Below the pieces are notes generated by a model. The model worked only from the letters and a program-made list of their open reading frames with translations, searched no databases and was not told the origin of the DNA. Made by a program: the position numbers and the translations under genes. From Solibacteraceae bacterium (GTDB lineage: Bacteria; Acidobacteriota; Terriglobia; Bryobacterales; Bryobacteraceae), in contig JALSRK010000031.1 of the NCBI GenBank assembly GCA_026984795.1, positions 124,001 through 188,000 on the forward strand: a stretch of DNA of 64,000 nucleotides, given 5' to 3'. Of this stretch, positions 15,706 to 25,029 are shown piece by piece (the first letter of the stretch is position 1; each line of letters begins with the position of its first letter).

Positions 15706-18482
15706 CGCACGCGGACCACGTAGTAGGGCGTCGTCTTTTCCGGATCGGGGTAAAACCAGCCGGCGCCGGATTCGCCGAGGATTTCGAAGTAGTAGAGCAG
15801 GTCCCACTTCGGCGTCAGCTCCTCGGCGGGGATCGTGAACCGGGCCCGCGAGGCGGGCGCTTCGAGGGTACGGAACTTCTCGAGGGCGTTCAGCGGACGG
15901 TAGTGCAGCCGGACGGTCTTGGCCCGCGTGTGCGGCACGACGATCAACGAGAGCCTCAGAGGACGGCCGGCGTGTACGCGCCGCGGAACGTAGTGGCGGA
16001 AGACCGGCGGGTCGGGCTTTTCGGCCTCGCGCCACTCGGCCGGCGCCGGCTCGCCGCCCTCGGTGTAGAGGATGAGCCCGGAGACCCTCCATTCGTTTTC
16101 GGGAAAGCGGACATCCACGACGCCGTCGTGCACTTCGAACGGGGCGGCGACCCGATTCCCCTCCGGCAGCAGGAAGTAGGCGGCGTACGCCTCGCCGCCC
16201 ACGCGGACGCGGAAGACCTGGGCCCCGCGGCCGGTGATCCAGTCGCCGAACAGGGCATTCTCCGGCAGGTCGCGCCGCGTCGGATGGAGCAGCGTGGCGC
16301 GGATCACGCGCCGGGGAGCGTCGGCGAGTGCGTGGGCCCTCCGCTCACCGGAGGTCGCCCAGCCGTAGCCGCGCTCTTCGGCATATTCGGTGGCCGGATC
16401 CACCGGAGCGAAGCCCGGCTCGACGCTCGTCCGGATGCGCAACCGCCGTCCCCGGCCCGCCGCCCCGAAGTCGAAGCCCCGGTAGAAGCGGCCGAAGCGC
16501 TCGAGCAGCCACTCGCGCTCGCGCAGCGTCACCAGGTCGTGCTCCAGGTACGGCAGCTTGTCCTTCCAGTGACCGGCGTCTTCGGGGCCGAAGACCATGT
16601 GGGGCGGATAGAGGCCATCGGTGAAGGCGGCCAGTTGGCGCCAGACGGCCAGTGCCGCTTCGGCCTCTTTCCTCGCCTGCTCGATGGCCTCGCGGGCGCC
16701 GGTCCGGTAGAAGTGGACGAGATGGAGCGCGGCCATCTGCCGGTGGGCGTGGAAGCGGGCCAGATAGGCGAGGACGCGGAAATCGGGCTCCGTGCCGGCC
16801 CATTCCCGGTGGCCCGGCTCGAGCTTTTCGGAAACCGCCGCGAGGGCGGCCTCGATCCCATCGGCCATCTCGGTGAACTTCCGCGCCGTCTCTTCCGGCG
16901 TCTGTTTGGCTGAAGCGAGCCCGTCGAGCCGGAACTGAACCGCCTGCCGGATCGAGGCCACGAAGCGGCGGCTCCCGGCGGGCGCGGCGGCGTAGTAATC
17001 GAGCAGTCCGCCGGGGTTGATCTCCGGCCAGAGGTACATATTCGGATCCGGCAGGTGCACCGCGACGAGTTCGTTGAGCACGTGGCTGGCCTGCCGGTAC
17101 GCCTCGGCGGCGTCGCCGGCGGCGTCGCCGAAGCGGCGCTTCAGCTCGTCCATCCAGACGCGGTCGGGAACTTTGGGGTCATAAGTGATGCGGCCCCAGA
17201 GGCGGTAGAACATCCAGTAGCGCTCGAACTCCCAGCGCCAGAACCGCCGGCGCTCGCTGCCCGGCGCGAAGATCCCCCACTTGCCCGGCTGGTTGCCGAA
17301 GCCCTTTTGGGCCAGCGGCTCGTCGATCTCGAAGCCGATGGAGTCCGAGAGGGTGAGCGTGCGGGCGGCGCGGCGGACGTAATCCGGATCGCCCCACAGC
17401 AACAGCCGGTGCGAACCCAGCGCCCAGATCTCCCAGAAGAAGTCATAAGGACGCGGACGCCCGCCGGGCAGCCCCGGCCAGCGCCGCAGGAAGTCGATGT
17501 AACTGTAGTTCGGGTAGGTCTCCGCCGGCTGATACGGGCGGCCGAGGTGCTCGGCCCAATACTTCGCCGAGAGGCGCAGCGGGACGCCGGCAGAGATCGC
17601 CGCTTCGAGCATCCCTTTGCTCATGAGCCAGCCGCGCAGGTCGAGGGTGACCAGGCGGCCCGCCTCGCGCAGGGCCTTGTAGACGTAGTCCCGGAAGAAA
17701 GAGACCTGGCGCTCCGGCGGGATGCCCGACTCCCAGTTCGTGCGCACCTGGACGCTGCGGATCGCCGGGCAGGCGGCCAGGACCTTCTTCAAAGCCTGGT
17801 AAGTGTACGGGCCGAGGTTCTCCTCAGTGAGCCCCTGAACGGTGGGCTGCTGGCGGCCGTGCTGGATGTCGTGCTGCCAAATGCCCAGGGTGAAGTCGAT
17901 GGCGTGGTCGGCGGCCGTCTGGGCGATGAAGCAGAGCATCTCGAGGTTGCGTTTGCGCTGCTCGGGGGAAAGGCCGGGGACGCGGACCTCGGGAAAGTCC
18001 TCGACCTCGACCCAGTAGGGGTAGGGCGGGGCCAGATAGTTCGTCTGGTGGGCGAAGACCAGGTTCAGGCGGTTGAACCGGTTGCGCGCCAGCATCTGAA
18101 TGTAGGCGGTCCAGTAGTCCCGCGAATAGAACCAGTCCTGCTCCAGATCGCGGTTGTGCAGGAACCGGCGGATGCCGCGCAGCTTGACGGCCGGCTTGCC
18201 GGATTCCGGATAGAGACGCCCGCGGCGCCGGATCTGGTCCGCCGCCGCCACCAGCCCGTACATCAGCCCCCGCAGATCGCCCCCGGAGACGCGGTAGGAG
18301 GAGATGCGGTAGCTCTCCGGGGCGGCCGAGGTAATCTCGGTGCGGATGCGGATCTTGATGCCGCGTTCTCTCAGGGCGGCGCGCAGCTCGTTCAGGCCGA
18401 ACTCCACCGGCGGCGCTTCGGCCTTCACAGCGGGTGGGAAAACGAGCGCGAAGAGCGCCGCGAGCGCGCACAGCCCCCTCAT
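15702..18482 (-). CDS. large exported protein, putative TIM-barrel glycoside hydrolase
   Basis: 926 residues with a signal peptide (MRGLCALAALFALVFPPAVKA). Residues about 25-90 look like the small alpha/beta domain that precedes the barrel in hexosaminidase- and alpha-glucuronidase-type enzymes. From LRGIRRFLHNRD (about 100) a (beta/alpha)8 barrel seems to follow (NRFNRLNLVFAH, TLGIWQHD, VQVRTNWESG). The middle is helical, and the last 200 residues are beta-rich (Ig-like). No exact GH family can be named, and the acid/base residues are not certain. Coupled by overlap to the membrane glycosyltransferase, and in a block with a fucosidase, so polysaccharide breakdown is a fair guess. Confidence 0.7.
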   Translation of the reverse strand: MRGLCALAALFALVFPPAVKAEAPPVEFGLNELRAALRERGIKIRIRTEITSAAPESYRISSYRVSGGDLRGLMYGLVAAADQIRRRGRLYPESGKPAVKLRGIRRFLHNRDLEQDWFYSRDYWTAYIQMLARNRFNRLNLVFAHQTNYLAPPYPYWVEVEDFPEVRVPGLSPEQRKRNLEMLCFIAQTAADHAIDFTLGIWQHDIQHGRQQPTVQGLTEENLGPYTYQALKKVLAACPAIRSVQVRTNWESGIPPERQVSFFRDYVYKALREAGRLVTLDLRGWLMSKGMLEAAISAGVPLRLSAKYWAEHLGRPYQPAETYPNYSYIDFLRRWPGLPGGRPRPYDFFWEIWALGSHRLLLWGDPDYVRRAARTLTLSDSIGFEIDEPLAQKGFGNQPGKWGIFAPGSERRRFWRWEFERYWMFYRLWGRITYDPKVPDRVWMDELKRRFGDAAGDAAEAYRQASHVLNELVAVHLPDPNMYLWPEINPGGLLDYYAAAPAGSRRFVASIRQAVQFRLDGLASAKQTPEETARKFTEMADGIEAALAAVSEKLEPGHREWAGTEPDFRVLAYLARFHAHRQMAALHLVHFYRTGAREAIEQARKEAEAALAVWRQLAAFTDGLYPPHMVFGPEDAGHWKDKLPYLEHDLVTLREREWLLERFGRFYRGFDFGAAGRGRRLRIRTSVEPGFAPVDPATEYAEERGYGWATSGERRAHALADAPRRVIRATLLHPTRRDLPENALFGDWITGRGAQVFRVRVGGEAYAAYFLLPEGNRVAAPFEVHDGVVDVRFPENEWRVSGLILYTEGGEPAPAEWREAEKPDPPVFRHYVPRRVHAGRPLRLSLIVVPHTRAKTVRLHYRPLNALEKFRTLEAPASRARFTIPAEELTPKWDLLYYFEILGESGAGWFYPDPEKTTPYYVVRVR

Positions 18483-18572
18483 GAGTCCACATAGTAGCAG
18501 GGAGCCGGTGCGGCGGCCGCGGCCGGCGCCATCCGGGCGGCGTCAACGAGCGGGCGCGCCGCCGAAACCAGA

Positions 18573-21506
18573 TTACTCGTAGGTCACCCAGATCGGGCTG
18601 GACCAGGCCAGTTCGCCGTCGGCTTGCTCGAGGCGGACGTAGTACCAGTGGTCGCCGGGGCCGGCCTCGGCGTCGAAGTACTCGAGATCGACCTCGCGGC
18701 TGCCGGGGCGGGCTTCGTAGATGAAGGAGCCGTCACGGATCAGGCGGACGGCGGCGATCTCACCCGTGCCGAGGGCCCGCACCCGGATCTTCTGCTTCTC
18801 CCGGGCGCGGAACTTGTCGCCCATCATCCGGTCGCCCAGCCAGAACTCGAGGACGATGTTGTCGGTGGCCCCGTAGGTGTGGCGCGCTTTGATCGCCTCG
18901 AAGATCTGCTCGCGCAAGGTTCCCGGCGCGTAGACCATGGCGTAGGAGATGTGAGTCGAATAATGGTCCGAGCTGGCGATCACGCCCAGGCGGTAGCCCT
19001 TCTTCCAGGCGTTCCACACCAGGCCCGCTTCCTGGAAGCCGCCGGGGGCCTTCTTCTCCTCGCCGTCGCGGATGCCCCGGGGAGCGTTCTTGTGCTCGTA
19101 GTTCTGGCGGTCGCCCTGGTAGATCTCGACGACCCTGTCTACCTCGGGGTCGCTGTAGTGCCAGTCGGTGCCCATCGAGTTCGTCGCCGTGGTGTGGGGG
19201 ATGGCGATGCCGCCGCTCGAGCGCAGTGACTCCATCAACAGCCGCGTGTCGTTGCGGATCGTCGAGCCGAAGCTCATCGAGTTGAAGGTGAGCAGCTCGC
19301 CGTCGGGCGAGTCCGGCAGCATGAACCGCTTGTCGATGCGCTGGAAGAAGGGGACGACGGCGTAGTCGCGCGTGAGGTGGAGGATGTTGCGGTGGCCGTG
19401 AGGGTTGCCGGGGTTGCGCTCGTAGCCGTAGAGCGGGGTGAAGCGCCGCGGGAAGTAGTACATGTCGGCTAGCTTCTGGGTCATCGTCAGCCAGTAGTCG
19501 TGGCCGCCGGCCTGGTGGTCGGTGGAAGCGCCGAAGTCCATGTCGGCGGCGTCGATCATGTAGCGGTAGAACTCGATGATGGTGCCGTCGTCGATGTTCG
19601 AGTCCGGTGAGAGCTCGGTATGGCGGTGCAGGTCGCCGCGCAGGATGCGCAACGTGCGGTTGCCGTACTTGATGCGGTGGGCCCGGGCGGCGGCTACGTC
19701 CTCGGCTTCGCGGGGATGGACCACGGGAGGCTCCACCGGCTCCGGGCGGAACTCGGCCAGCCGGGGCGCCGGACCCGGGCCGGGCAGCTCGAGCGAGCCG
19801 GCGATGACGCGGTTCTCGAACGGCCGGCTGGTGAAGTCCCAGCGGCGGTTCTCGCTCGGCCAGAAGATCCAGAGCCGCCCGTCCGCGGCCGTGATGCCGT
19901 GGCGGATGCTGCGCCGCGTGAGGCTGTAGGGCAGCAGGATCGGGTCCGTCCAACGGTCCCCGGCAAGCCGCGTAAGGAAGCTCTCCCAGTGGGCCATCGC
20001 CCGCCACCCTCTTCGGGCGTAGCGACGCACGAAGGCGAGCCAGATATTGCCGTCGGGATCGGTGAACAGGTGCGGCACGCCGGTCTCGGAGACGCCGAGG
20101 GCCAGCGTGTCATCGAAGTCGAGCTTCGGCGGGGTCTTCCAGCGGCCTCCGTCGAGGACGGCGATCTCGATGCGGCGGCCGCGGCCGAGGGGCGTGCCGG
20201 GGGACTTCTGCCCCAGGAACCAGCCCAGGTCCTTGCCCCAGTTCACGTCGCCGCGCTCCCAGGCCACCCACGGGCGGCCCTGGCGGTCCACCGTCACGCT
20301 CGCATGGGCCTCGAAACGAGGGGTGGCCACCACGGTGTGGATCTCACCGAGGCCGCGCTCGGGGGAAAACGAGCGGCAGAGGACGTCGTAGCTCGCCGTG
20401 TACCGGTCCCAGGCGATCCAGGCCGTGCCGTGGGGGCCGGCGGCGATGGACGGCTCCCACTCGTTGCGCTCGGTCTCGGTGACGGCGATGGTGTCGGACC
20501 ACTCGCCGTCCCGCAGGTACTTCAGCCGGATCTGCGACCAGCGGCCGCGCAGGGCCTGCCAGGCGACGTAGATCGTGCCGTCCGGGGCCCGGGCGACGGC
20601 CGGTTCGATATCGGGCAGGGGGTCCCGGGTGAGCCGGTGCAGCTCGCCCCACTCGTTGTCCTCCCAGGGCATGGCGTAGAGGTCCCAGTTGCCGTCCGCC
20701 TGCTGGGACCAGATCAGCCACGGCTTGCCCGCAGCGTCCACGGCCACGTGCGGCCGCCATAAGTCTTCCTTGGCTCGGGAAACCGGGATCAGCCGCGTCC
20801 ACTCTTCGTCCTTGTAGCGGCGCAGATTGAGTTCTTCGCGGCGGTCGTGGTAGCTCATCCAGGTGATCCAGAGCGTGCCGTCGGGGGCGCCGGCGATCGA
20901 AGGGAAGTCATGGTGGCGCAGCCGCGTGCCGGAAAGATCGGTCGCCGAGACCAGGCGCGTGACCTCCACCCGCCCGTTCAGAAACCGCCGCCGCTCGCCC
21001 ACCGCCAGGCCCATCGGCTCGAAAGCGAAGCGGCCGTGGTTCGTCTCCACCGTCACCCGCGTGGCCGGAGAGCCCGCTCCCCTGAGCAGCAGGCCCTTGG
21101 GCAGCAGCAGCGGCTTCATCACGCCGAAGATCTGCTTGTGGAACAGGACGTTCTCCACCTTCGGGGCGAGCCGCCAGCCGCCCTGGGGCAGGATCCGGTC
21201 ATCGGGAAGCTCGAAGCGGTAGCCGTCGAGAGCGTGGAGATCGCCGGCGGCGACGCGGACACGTCCTTTCCACCGCGAGGGCTGGCGGTCGCCGGCGCCG
21301 AACAGGACGAGCGCCTGCCAGAGCTTGCTTTCCGGAGTGCCCCCGGGTTCGGTGGTGCGGGACTTGGTGTAGGCGATGTCGCGTTTCGCCCCGGCGGCCA
21401 GCGCCTCGGCCCCGCCGGCGGACTGATCGGGCAACTGGGCAGCGGCGGCCCCGGCGAACACGAGAACGGCGAGGCAGCCCCCCGCCCGCAGAATGCTTGC
21501 GCGCAT
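18573..21506 (-). CDS. exported beta-propeller + PHP-domain (DUF3604-like) protein
   Basis: 977 residues. A signal peptide (to about residue 23) is followed by a long beta-rich region (about 180-600) with repeating W-x-A/T-W units such as GTLWITWMSYHD and GKPWLIWSQQ, which reads as a sialidase-like propeller. From residue 624 a PHP metal-hydrolase domain starts with GDLHRHTELS (H627, H629) and continues with FGASTDHQAGG, GYERNP and GVIASSDHYST, matching the metal ligands of DUF3604-type PHP proteins. The end is an Ig-like domain. The real substrate is unknown. It lies four bases after the fucosidase gene on the same strand. Confidence 0.8.
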   Translation of the reverse strand: MRASILRAGGCLAVLVFAGAAAAQLPDQSAGGAEALAAGAKRDIAYTKSRTTEPGGTPESKLWQALVLFGAGDRQPSRWKGRVRVAAGDLHALDGYRFELPDDRILPQGGWRLAPKVENVLFHKQIFGVMKPLLLPKGLLLRGAGSPATRVTVETNHGRFAFEPMGLAVGERRRFLNGRVEVTRLVSATDLSGTRLRHHDFPSIAGAPDGTLWITWMSYHDRREELNLRRYKDEEWTRLIPVSRAKEDLWRPHVAVDAAGKPWLIWSQQADGNWDLYAMPWEDNEWGELHRLTRDPLPDIEPAVARAPDGTIYVAWQALRGRWSQIRLKYLRDGEWSDTIAVTETERNEWEPSIAAGPHGTAWIAWDRYTASYDVLCRSFSPERGLGEIHTVVATPRFEAHASVTVDRQGRPWVAWERGDVNWGKDLGWFLGQKSPGTPLGRGRRIEIAVLDGGRWKTPPKLDFDDTLALGVSETGVPHLFTDPDGNIWLAFVRRYARRGWRAMAHWESFLTRLAGDRWTDPILLPYSLTRRSIRHGITAADGRLWIFWPSENRRWDFTSRPFENRVIAGSLELPGPGPAPRLAEFRPEPVEPPVVHPREAEDVAAARAHRIKYGNRTLRILRGDLHRHTELSPDSNIDDGTIIEFYRYMIDAADMDFGASTDHQAGGHDYWLTMTQKLADMYYFPRRFTPLYGYERNPGNPHGHRNILHLTRDYAVVPFFQRIDKRFMLPDSPDGELLTFNSMSFGSTIRNDTRLLMESLRSSGGIAIPHTTATNSMGTDWHYSDPEVDRVVEIYQGDRQNYEHKNAPRGIRDGEEKKAPGGFQEAGLVWNAWKKGYRLGVIASSDHYSTHISYAMVYAPGTLREQIFEAIKARHTYGATDNIVLEFWLGDRMMGDKFRAREKQKIRVRALGTGEIAAVRLIRDGSFIYEARPGSREVDLEYFDAEAGPGDHWYYVRLEQADGELAWSSPIWVTYE

Positions 21507-21510
21507 CAGC

Positions 21511-22635
21511 TCATCCTTTCCGGCGCAGCCGCTTGCCGACCTCGCGGAGGGTCTTGACGTCCTCGGGGTGGATGGAGCCGTCCGGGAGCGGGCCGGTGTT
21601 GAGCAGCAGGTTCGCGTTGAGCTTCCCGGCCTCTTCGAGCGCCCGCATCACCCAGTCGGCGTCGCGGTGCTTGCGGTCGTTGTCTTTCCGGTAGCCCCAA
21701 CTGCGCTCCTGCAGCGTGTCGCAGATCTCGCCCGGCTTGCCCTTGTTCAGCTCCCAGGCGCGGCGGCCAACCTCCCCGCCCCGGCGGTGGGCCCGCATGG
21801 TGCGTTCCGGCGCCACGAAGTCCTCGTCGCCGTTGGCCCCCTGTTTGAAGCAGATCAGGCAGCCCGGCTGGGTGGAGCGGATCAGCGCGTAGGTCTGCTC
21901 GATGGGGAAGAGGTCCGGCCGGGCGTAGTAGCCCATGATCGGGTCGAGCCACAGGCCCTGGATCGGGCCGTACTGGGTGAGCAACTCCTTCATCTGGGCA
22001 TGGACGAAGTCGATGTAGTGCTTGAAGTCCTCGTCCTTGCGCCACTTGTATTCCGGCTGCGGCTCGGGGTAGTCGGGCCGGGCGGCGCCCCAACGCGGCA
22101 GACCGGCTTGGCGCGAATAAAAGTAAGGATGCCGCCAGTCGAGCGCGTAGGAATAGTAGTAGAAGATGCCGAGGCCCTTCTTCTGGCAGGCCTCGGTGAG
22201 CTCGCCGATCAGGTCCCGGCGGGCCGGCGAGTTCACGCTCTTGAAATCGGTCTGCTTCGTCTCGAACAGGCAAAAGCTGTCGTGGTGCCGGGAGGTGAGG
22301 TTGACGTACTTCATCTCGGCCTCGAGGGCGAGATCGGTGATGAAGTCGGCGTCGAAATTCCTGGCCGTGAACTGGTCTTTCAGTTTGGCGTACTCGGCCA
22401 CCGGGATCTTCTCGCGGAGCTGCACCCACTCGCCGCGGCCGAGGATCGAGTAGACGCCGTAGTGCATGAAGAGGCCGAAGCGGGCCTTGGTGAACCATTC
22501 GAGGGTCTTCTCGCGGGTGCGGTCGGGGCCGCTCGGGGGCGGCAACGCCCGGGGATCCGCGGCCGTGGAGACGAACGTGGCGGCCAGGCCGGCGCCGGCG
22601 GCGTGGAGGAAGGAGCGGCGGTCCATCGTGCGCAT
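21511..22635 (-). CDS. exported alpha-L-fucosidase-like enzyme (GH29)
   Basis: 374 residues. A twin-arginine signal (MDRRSFLHAAGAGLAAT) suggests export of the folded protein. The GH29 barrel is clear: WFTKARFGLFMHYGVYS, AKYVNLTSRHHDSFCL-like block, FYYYSYALDW, and the nucleophile strand GLWLDPIMGY, where the Asp is the expected nucleophile although the usual following Gly is Pro. LNTGPLPDGSI near the end is also typical. Two Met codons three residues apart can start it. First gene of the carbohydrate block that runs down to 13.4 kb. Confidence 0.88.
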   Translation of the reverse strand: MRTMDRRSFLHAAGAGLAATFVSTAADPRALPPPSGPDRTREKTLEWFTKARFGLFMHYGVYSILGRGEWVQLREKIPVAEYAKLKDQFTARNFDADFITDLALEAEMKYVNLTSRHHDSFCLFETKQTDFKSVNSPARRDLIGELTEACQKKGLGIFYYYSYALDWRHPYFYSRQAGLPRWGAARPDYPEPQPEYKWRKDEDFKHYIDFVHAQMKELLTQYGPIQGLWLDPIMGYYARPDLFPIEQTYALIRSTQPGCLICFKQGANGDEDFVAPERTMRAHRRGGEVGRRAWELNKGKPGEICDTLQERSWGYRKDNDRKHRDADWVMRALEEAGKLNANLLLNTGPLPDGSIHPEDVKTLREVGKRLRRKG

Positions 22636-22743
22636 GTCGCTACTAGTCTATCGCTGGAAGGCCGGTTCGTTAACGTTTCAGGCAGAAAACAGCGAAGGCG
22701 GCGGACCCGTCGGGCCGCCGCCTCGCGCCGCACCCATGCGTTC

Positions 22744-23316
22744 TCACGCCGCCCGCCGCCACGGCCGCACCGGGACACGGTCCGGTGTTTGAGGTGGCAA
22801 GGGCCTGGAGACAGGTTTCACGCCGCGCACCGTGGTGGAGAAGTACTCCCTCAACGGATAGAGGCTGTAGGGCTCCAGTTCGTGGAACACCCGCCCCAGC
22901 TTGTGCATGATCCGGTAGACCATGTGGAAAAAGTTGCCCCGGCTCAGGCCGAACTTCCGGGAGCACAGCTTCCAGTCCGCCCCGAGAAGGAAGTGATACT
23001 TGAAAACCTTATATTCCGTCGGGGTCAGCGAGCGGCGGCTGACGAGGATGAAATCGGCGATGTACTCTTCGTCCTTGCGCCCCCAGGTGAGCCGGCGGTC
23101 GGTGCCGCGGGTGAACTGCAGCGACACCTTGGACATGTACTTTTCTTTCTCGACGCAGTAGCGGAAGCGAGCGTAACAGGCTCGAAAGATGGCGCGCAGC
23201 ACGCAGTTGCAAGGATTCGACTTGCCCCGTTTGCCGAAAACCAGGCCCAGGCCGTGACAGGAGGTGCACCGGTTCGAGGCAAGCGCCAGTGTGTCTGATC
23301 GGGTCCATTCCTTCAT
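22744..23316 (-). CDS. zinc-finger + sigma-4-like helix-turn-helix protein, unknown function
   Basis: 190 residues. The N-terminus has four cysteines in a C-x2-C / C-x-C arrangement (RCTSCHGLGLVFGKRG, then NPCNCV), like a small zinc ribbon. The middle (about residues 95-150) contains LTPTEYKVFKYHF followed by DWKLCSRKFGLSRGNFFHMVYRI, which has the spacing of a sigma region-4 / LuxR-like helix-turn-helix. The last 40 residues are Pro/Arg rich. I do not recognise a named family. It faces an AT-rich gap and an XRE-type regulator, so a DNA-binding regulatory role is likely but unproven. Confidence 0.75.
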   Translation of the reverse strand: MKEWTRSDTLALASNRCTSCHGLGLVFGKRGKSNPCNCVLRAIFRACYARFRYCVEKEKYMSKVSLQFTRGTDRRLTWGRKDEEYIADFILVSRRSLTPTEYKVFKYHFLLGADWKLCSRKFGLSRGNFFHMVYRIMHKLGRVFHELEPYSLYPLREYFSTTVRGVKPVSRPLPPQTPDRVPVRPWRRAA

Positions 23317-23383
23317 CTGTTTTGCCTTTCTTCAAGTGGGTTTCTCTCCAGCAGCCCGGCGGAACAACCAGGCTGCCCCTAAG

Positions 23384-23416
23384 CCTGAAATCATGATAAA
23401 TAAATGATCATTCAGG
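23384..23416. promoter_or_regulatory. imperfect dyad in AT-rich intergenic region
   Basis: CCTGAA (23384-23389) and TTCAGG (23411-23416) form perfect outer arms, and ATCAT/ATGAT pair inside them with a two-base bulge, leaving an AT-rich loop. It sits 68 bases upstream of the zinc-finger/HTH gene. A second perfect 6-bp dyad (GCAGCC/GGCTGC) lies at 23351-23376. They may be operators for one of the two flanking regulators or a transcript hairpin. The rest of the gap 23317-23595 is clearly richer in A+T than its surroundings and probably holds the divergent promoters. Confidence 0.4.
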
Positions 23417-23595
23417 TCAATACCAAAGGAGAACGGAGGCTCATCCAAGCCCGGGCGCAGCGCGCCAGAACAGCTACAAATTATTGTAGAGCAACAGGTT
23501 ATGGAAGGACTCGAAAGCGCCGCCCCGCCGGCGCGGGGTGGAATATATCGGAGATTTGATGGGAAATATTTACACGTATTTCAAAAAGAAATATA

Positions 23596-23889
23596 ATGGA
23601 ACGCGGGATGACATTCGAACAGCTTCTCGACCGCCTGACCGCCCGGCTGCGCGCGATGATGCGGAACGGTGAGCTCACGGAAAGAGGCTTCGCCCGGCGC
23701 GTCGGACTCTCGCAGCCTCACCTGCACAACGTGCTCGCCGGCGCGCGCGCCATGACCCCGCGCGTGGCGGACCAGATCCTGGAAGAGTTGGATCTGTCAG
23801 CGCTCGACTTGTTTACCGAGGAGGAAAAGTCGGCCGGGGCGGCAGCCGACGGCAATCACCGCCCGGAACCGCCACGGGCGACTTCATGA
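23596..23889 (+). CDS. XRE-like helix-turn-helix protein
   Basis: 97 residues. Residues about 8-65 form a lambda-repressor-like helix-turn-helix: FARRVGLSQPHLHNVLAGARAM is the recognition block, followed by RVADQILEELDLS. The C-terminal 25 residues are a charged, probably disordered tail. The start is the ATG at 23596, with a second Met four codons later as an alternative. Divergent from the zinc-finger/HTH gene across an AT-rich gap. Its last 34 bases overlap the 3' end of the convergent glycosyltransferase gene. No toxin-like partner is next to it. Confidence 0.8.
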   Translation: MERGMTFEQLLDRLTARLRAMMRNGELTERGFARRVGLSQPHLHNVLAGARAMTPRVADQILEELDLSALDLFTEEEKSAGAAADGNHRPEPPRATS

Positions 23890-25028
23890 TAGGTTTCGAT
23901 GACTTCCCGGGCCGTCTTCCGCCAATTGAAACGCCGCAGTTGCGCGCGGCTTTTCTCGATGAGTTCGTTCCGCAGCTCTTCGTCGAGCAGGGCGTCGCGC
24001 AGGCCGCGCTCGATGTCGAAGACGTTCTCCGGATTGACGATTACCGCCGCGTCACCGACCACCTCGGGCAGCGCGCTGACATTGGAGGTCACCACCGGGG
24101 TGCCCGCGGCCATGGCTTCGAGCGGTGGCAGTCCGAAACCCTCATATAAGCTCGGAAAGGCGAAGACGCTGGCCGCCTCGTAGAACACTCGGAGTGTGTC
24201 GATCGGGACGAAACCGAGGAAGCGGACGGCGTCCTCGACGCGGCTGCGCACTACGGCCTGCCGCACGGCCGGGTAGCGGCCGATTTCATCGCCGATGACA
24301 ATCAGCCGCAAGTCCTTGTACCTGGGATGGTCCGTGAGCTTCGAGCGCAGCACGGCGAAGGCTTCGATGAGCCGCGGCACGTTCTTCTGAGGCCGGATGT
24401 TGCCGACGTATAGCACGAAAGGATAGGAGATCTGGTACCGCTCGAGAATGCGGCGGCGGAACCGTTCGGCGGCGCCCGCCTGGCCGGCGTGGCCGTCGGA
24501 ATTGGGCGGTTTCAAGAAGCGTGGGTCGGGAGCGTTGTAAATCAGGCGGATACGCTCCGGTGGCACCCCGATCACGCGCATGACGTCCCGGCGCGTCGCC
24601 GATGAAACGGCAATCACTTTGGCGGCCCGCAGAAGCCCGTGGCGGATCTGGTACTCGAGGAGCTTCTGGCGCCAGCCACTCCGGCGCGGGAAGAGGAACT
24701 CGGCGAGGTCGTGCACTGTAACGACGTACGGTCTGGGGGTGAGAAACGGCACGCGGTTCAGAGGGATGTGGCAGACATCCGGCGAGTGACGCCGGGCGAA
24801 CAGCGGAAACCGGAGGCTTTCCCGCACCAAAGACTCGGGTATGACGCAAGTGACGATCACGAAGTTCGAGGGCAGCCCGCTGAGCTCCGTCGCGTCCTCG
24901 GGCCGCAGGAAGACGATGAAATGATCTTCCCGGTCTATCTCCGCCAGCGCCCGGGTGAGGTTCCGGATATAAGTGCCGACGCCGAAATCCTTGAGGTGCC
25001 GGCCGTCGATCAGGATTCGCAGGGCCAT
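23856..25028 (-). CDS. GT4-family glycosyltransferase
   Basis: 390 residues, GT-B fold. The N-terminal domain begins LRILIDGRHLKDFGVGTYIRNL, and the C-terminal domain holds FVLYVGNIRPQKNVPRLIEAF, the donor-binding PSLYEGFGLPPLEAMAAGTPV (E-x7-E) and SNVSALPEVVGDAA. These are hallmarks of retaining mannosyltransferase/RfaB-like GT4 enzymes. The ATG at 25028 lies one base before the glyA stop, so it is coupled to glyA. Likely used in cell-surface polysaccharide assembly; donor sugar not predictable. Confidence 0.9.
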   Translation of the reverse strand: MALRILIDGRHLKDFGVGTYIRNLTRALAEIDREDHFIVFLRPEDATELSGLPSNFVIVTCVIPESLVRESLRFPLFARRHSPDVCHIPLNRVPFLTPRPYVVTVHDLAEFLFPRRSGWRQKLLEYQIRHGLLRAAKVIAVSSATRRDVMRVIGVPPERIRLIYNAPDPRFLKPPNSDGHAGQAGAAERFRRRILERYQISYPFVLYVGNIRPQKNVPRLIEAFAVLRSKLTDHPRYKDLRLIVIGDEIGRYPAVRQAVVRSRVEDAVRFLGFVPIDTLRVFYEAASVFAFPSLYEGFGLPPLEAMAAGTPVVTSNVSALPEVVGDAAVIVNPENVFDIERGLRDALLDEELRNELIEKSRAQLRRFNWRKTAREVIETYHEVARGGSGR

Positions 25029-25029
25029 T

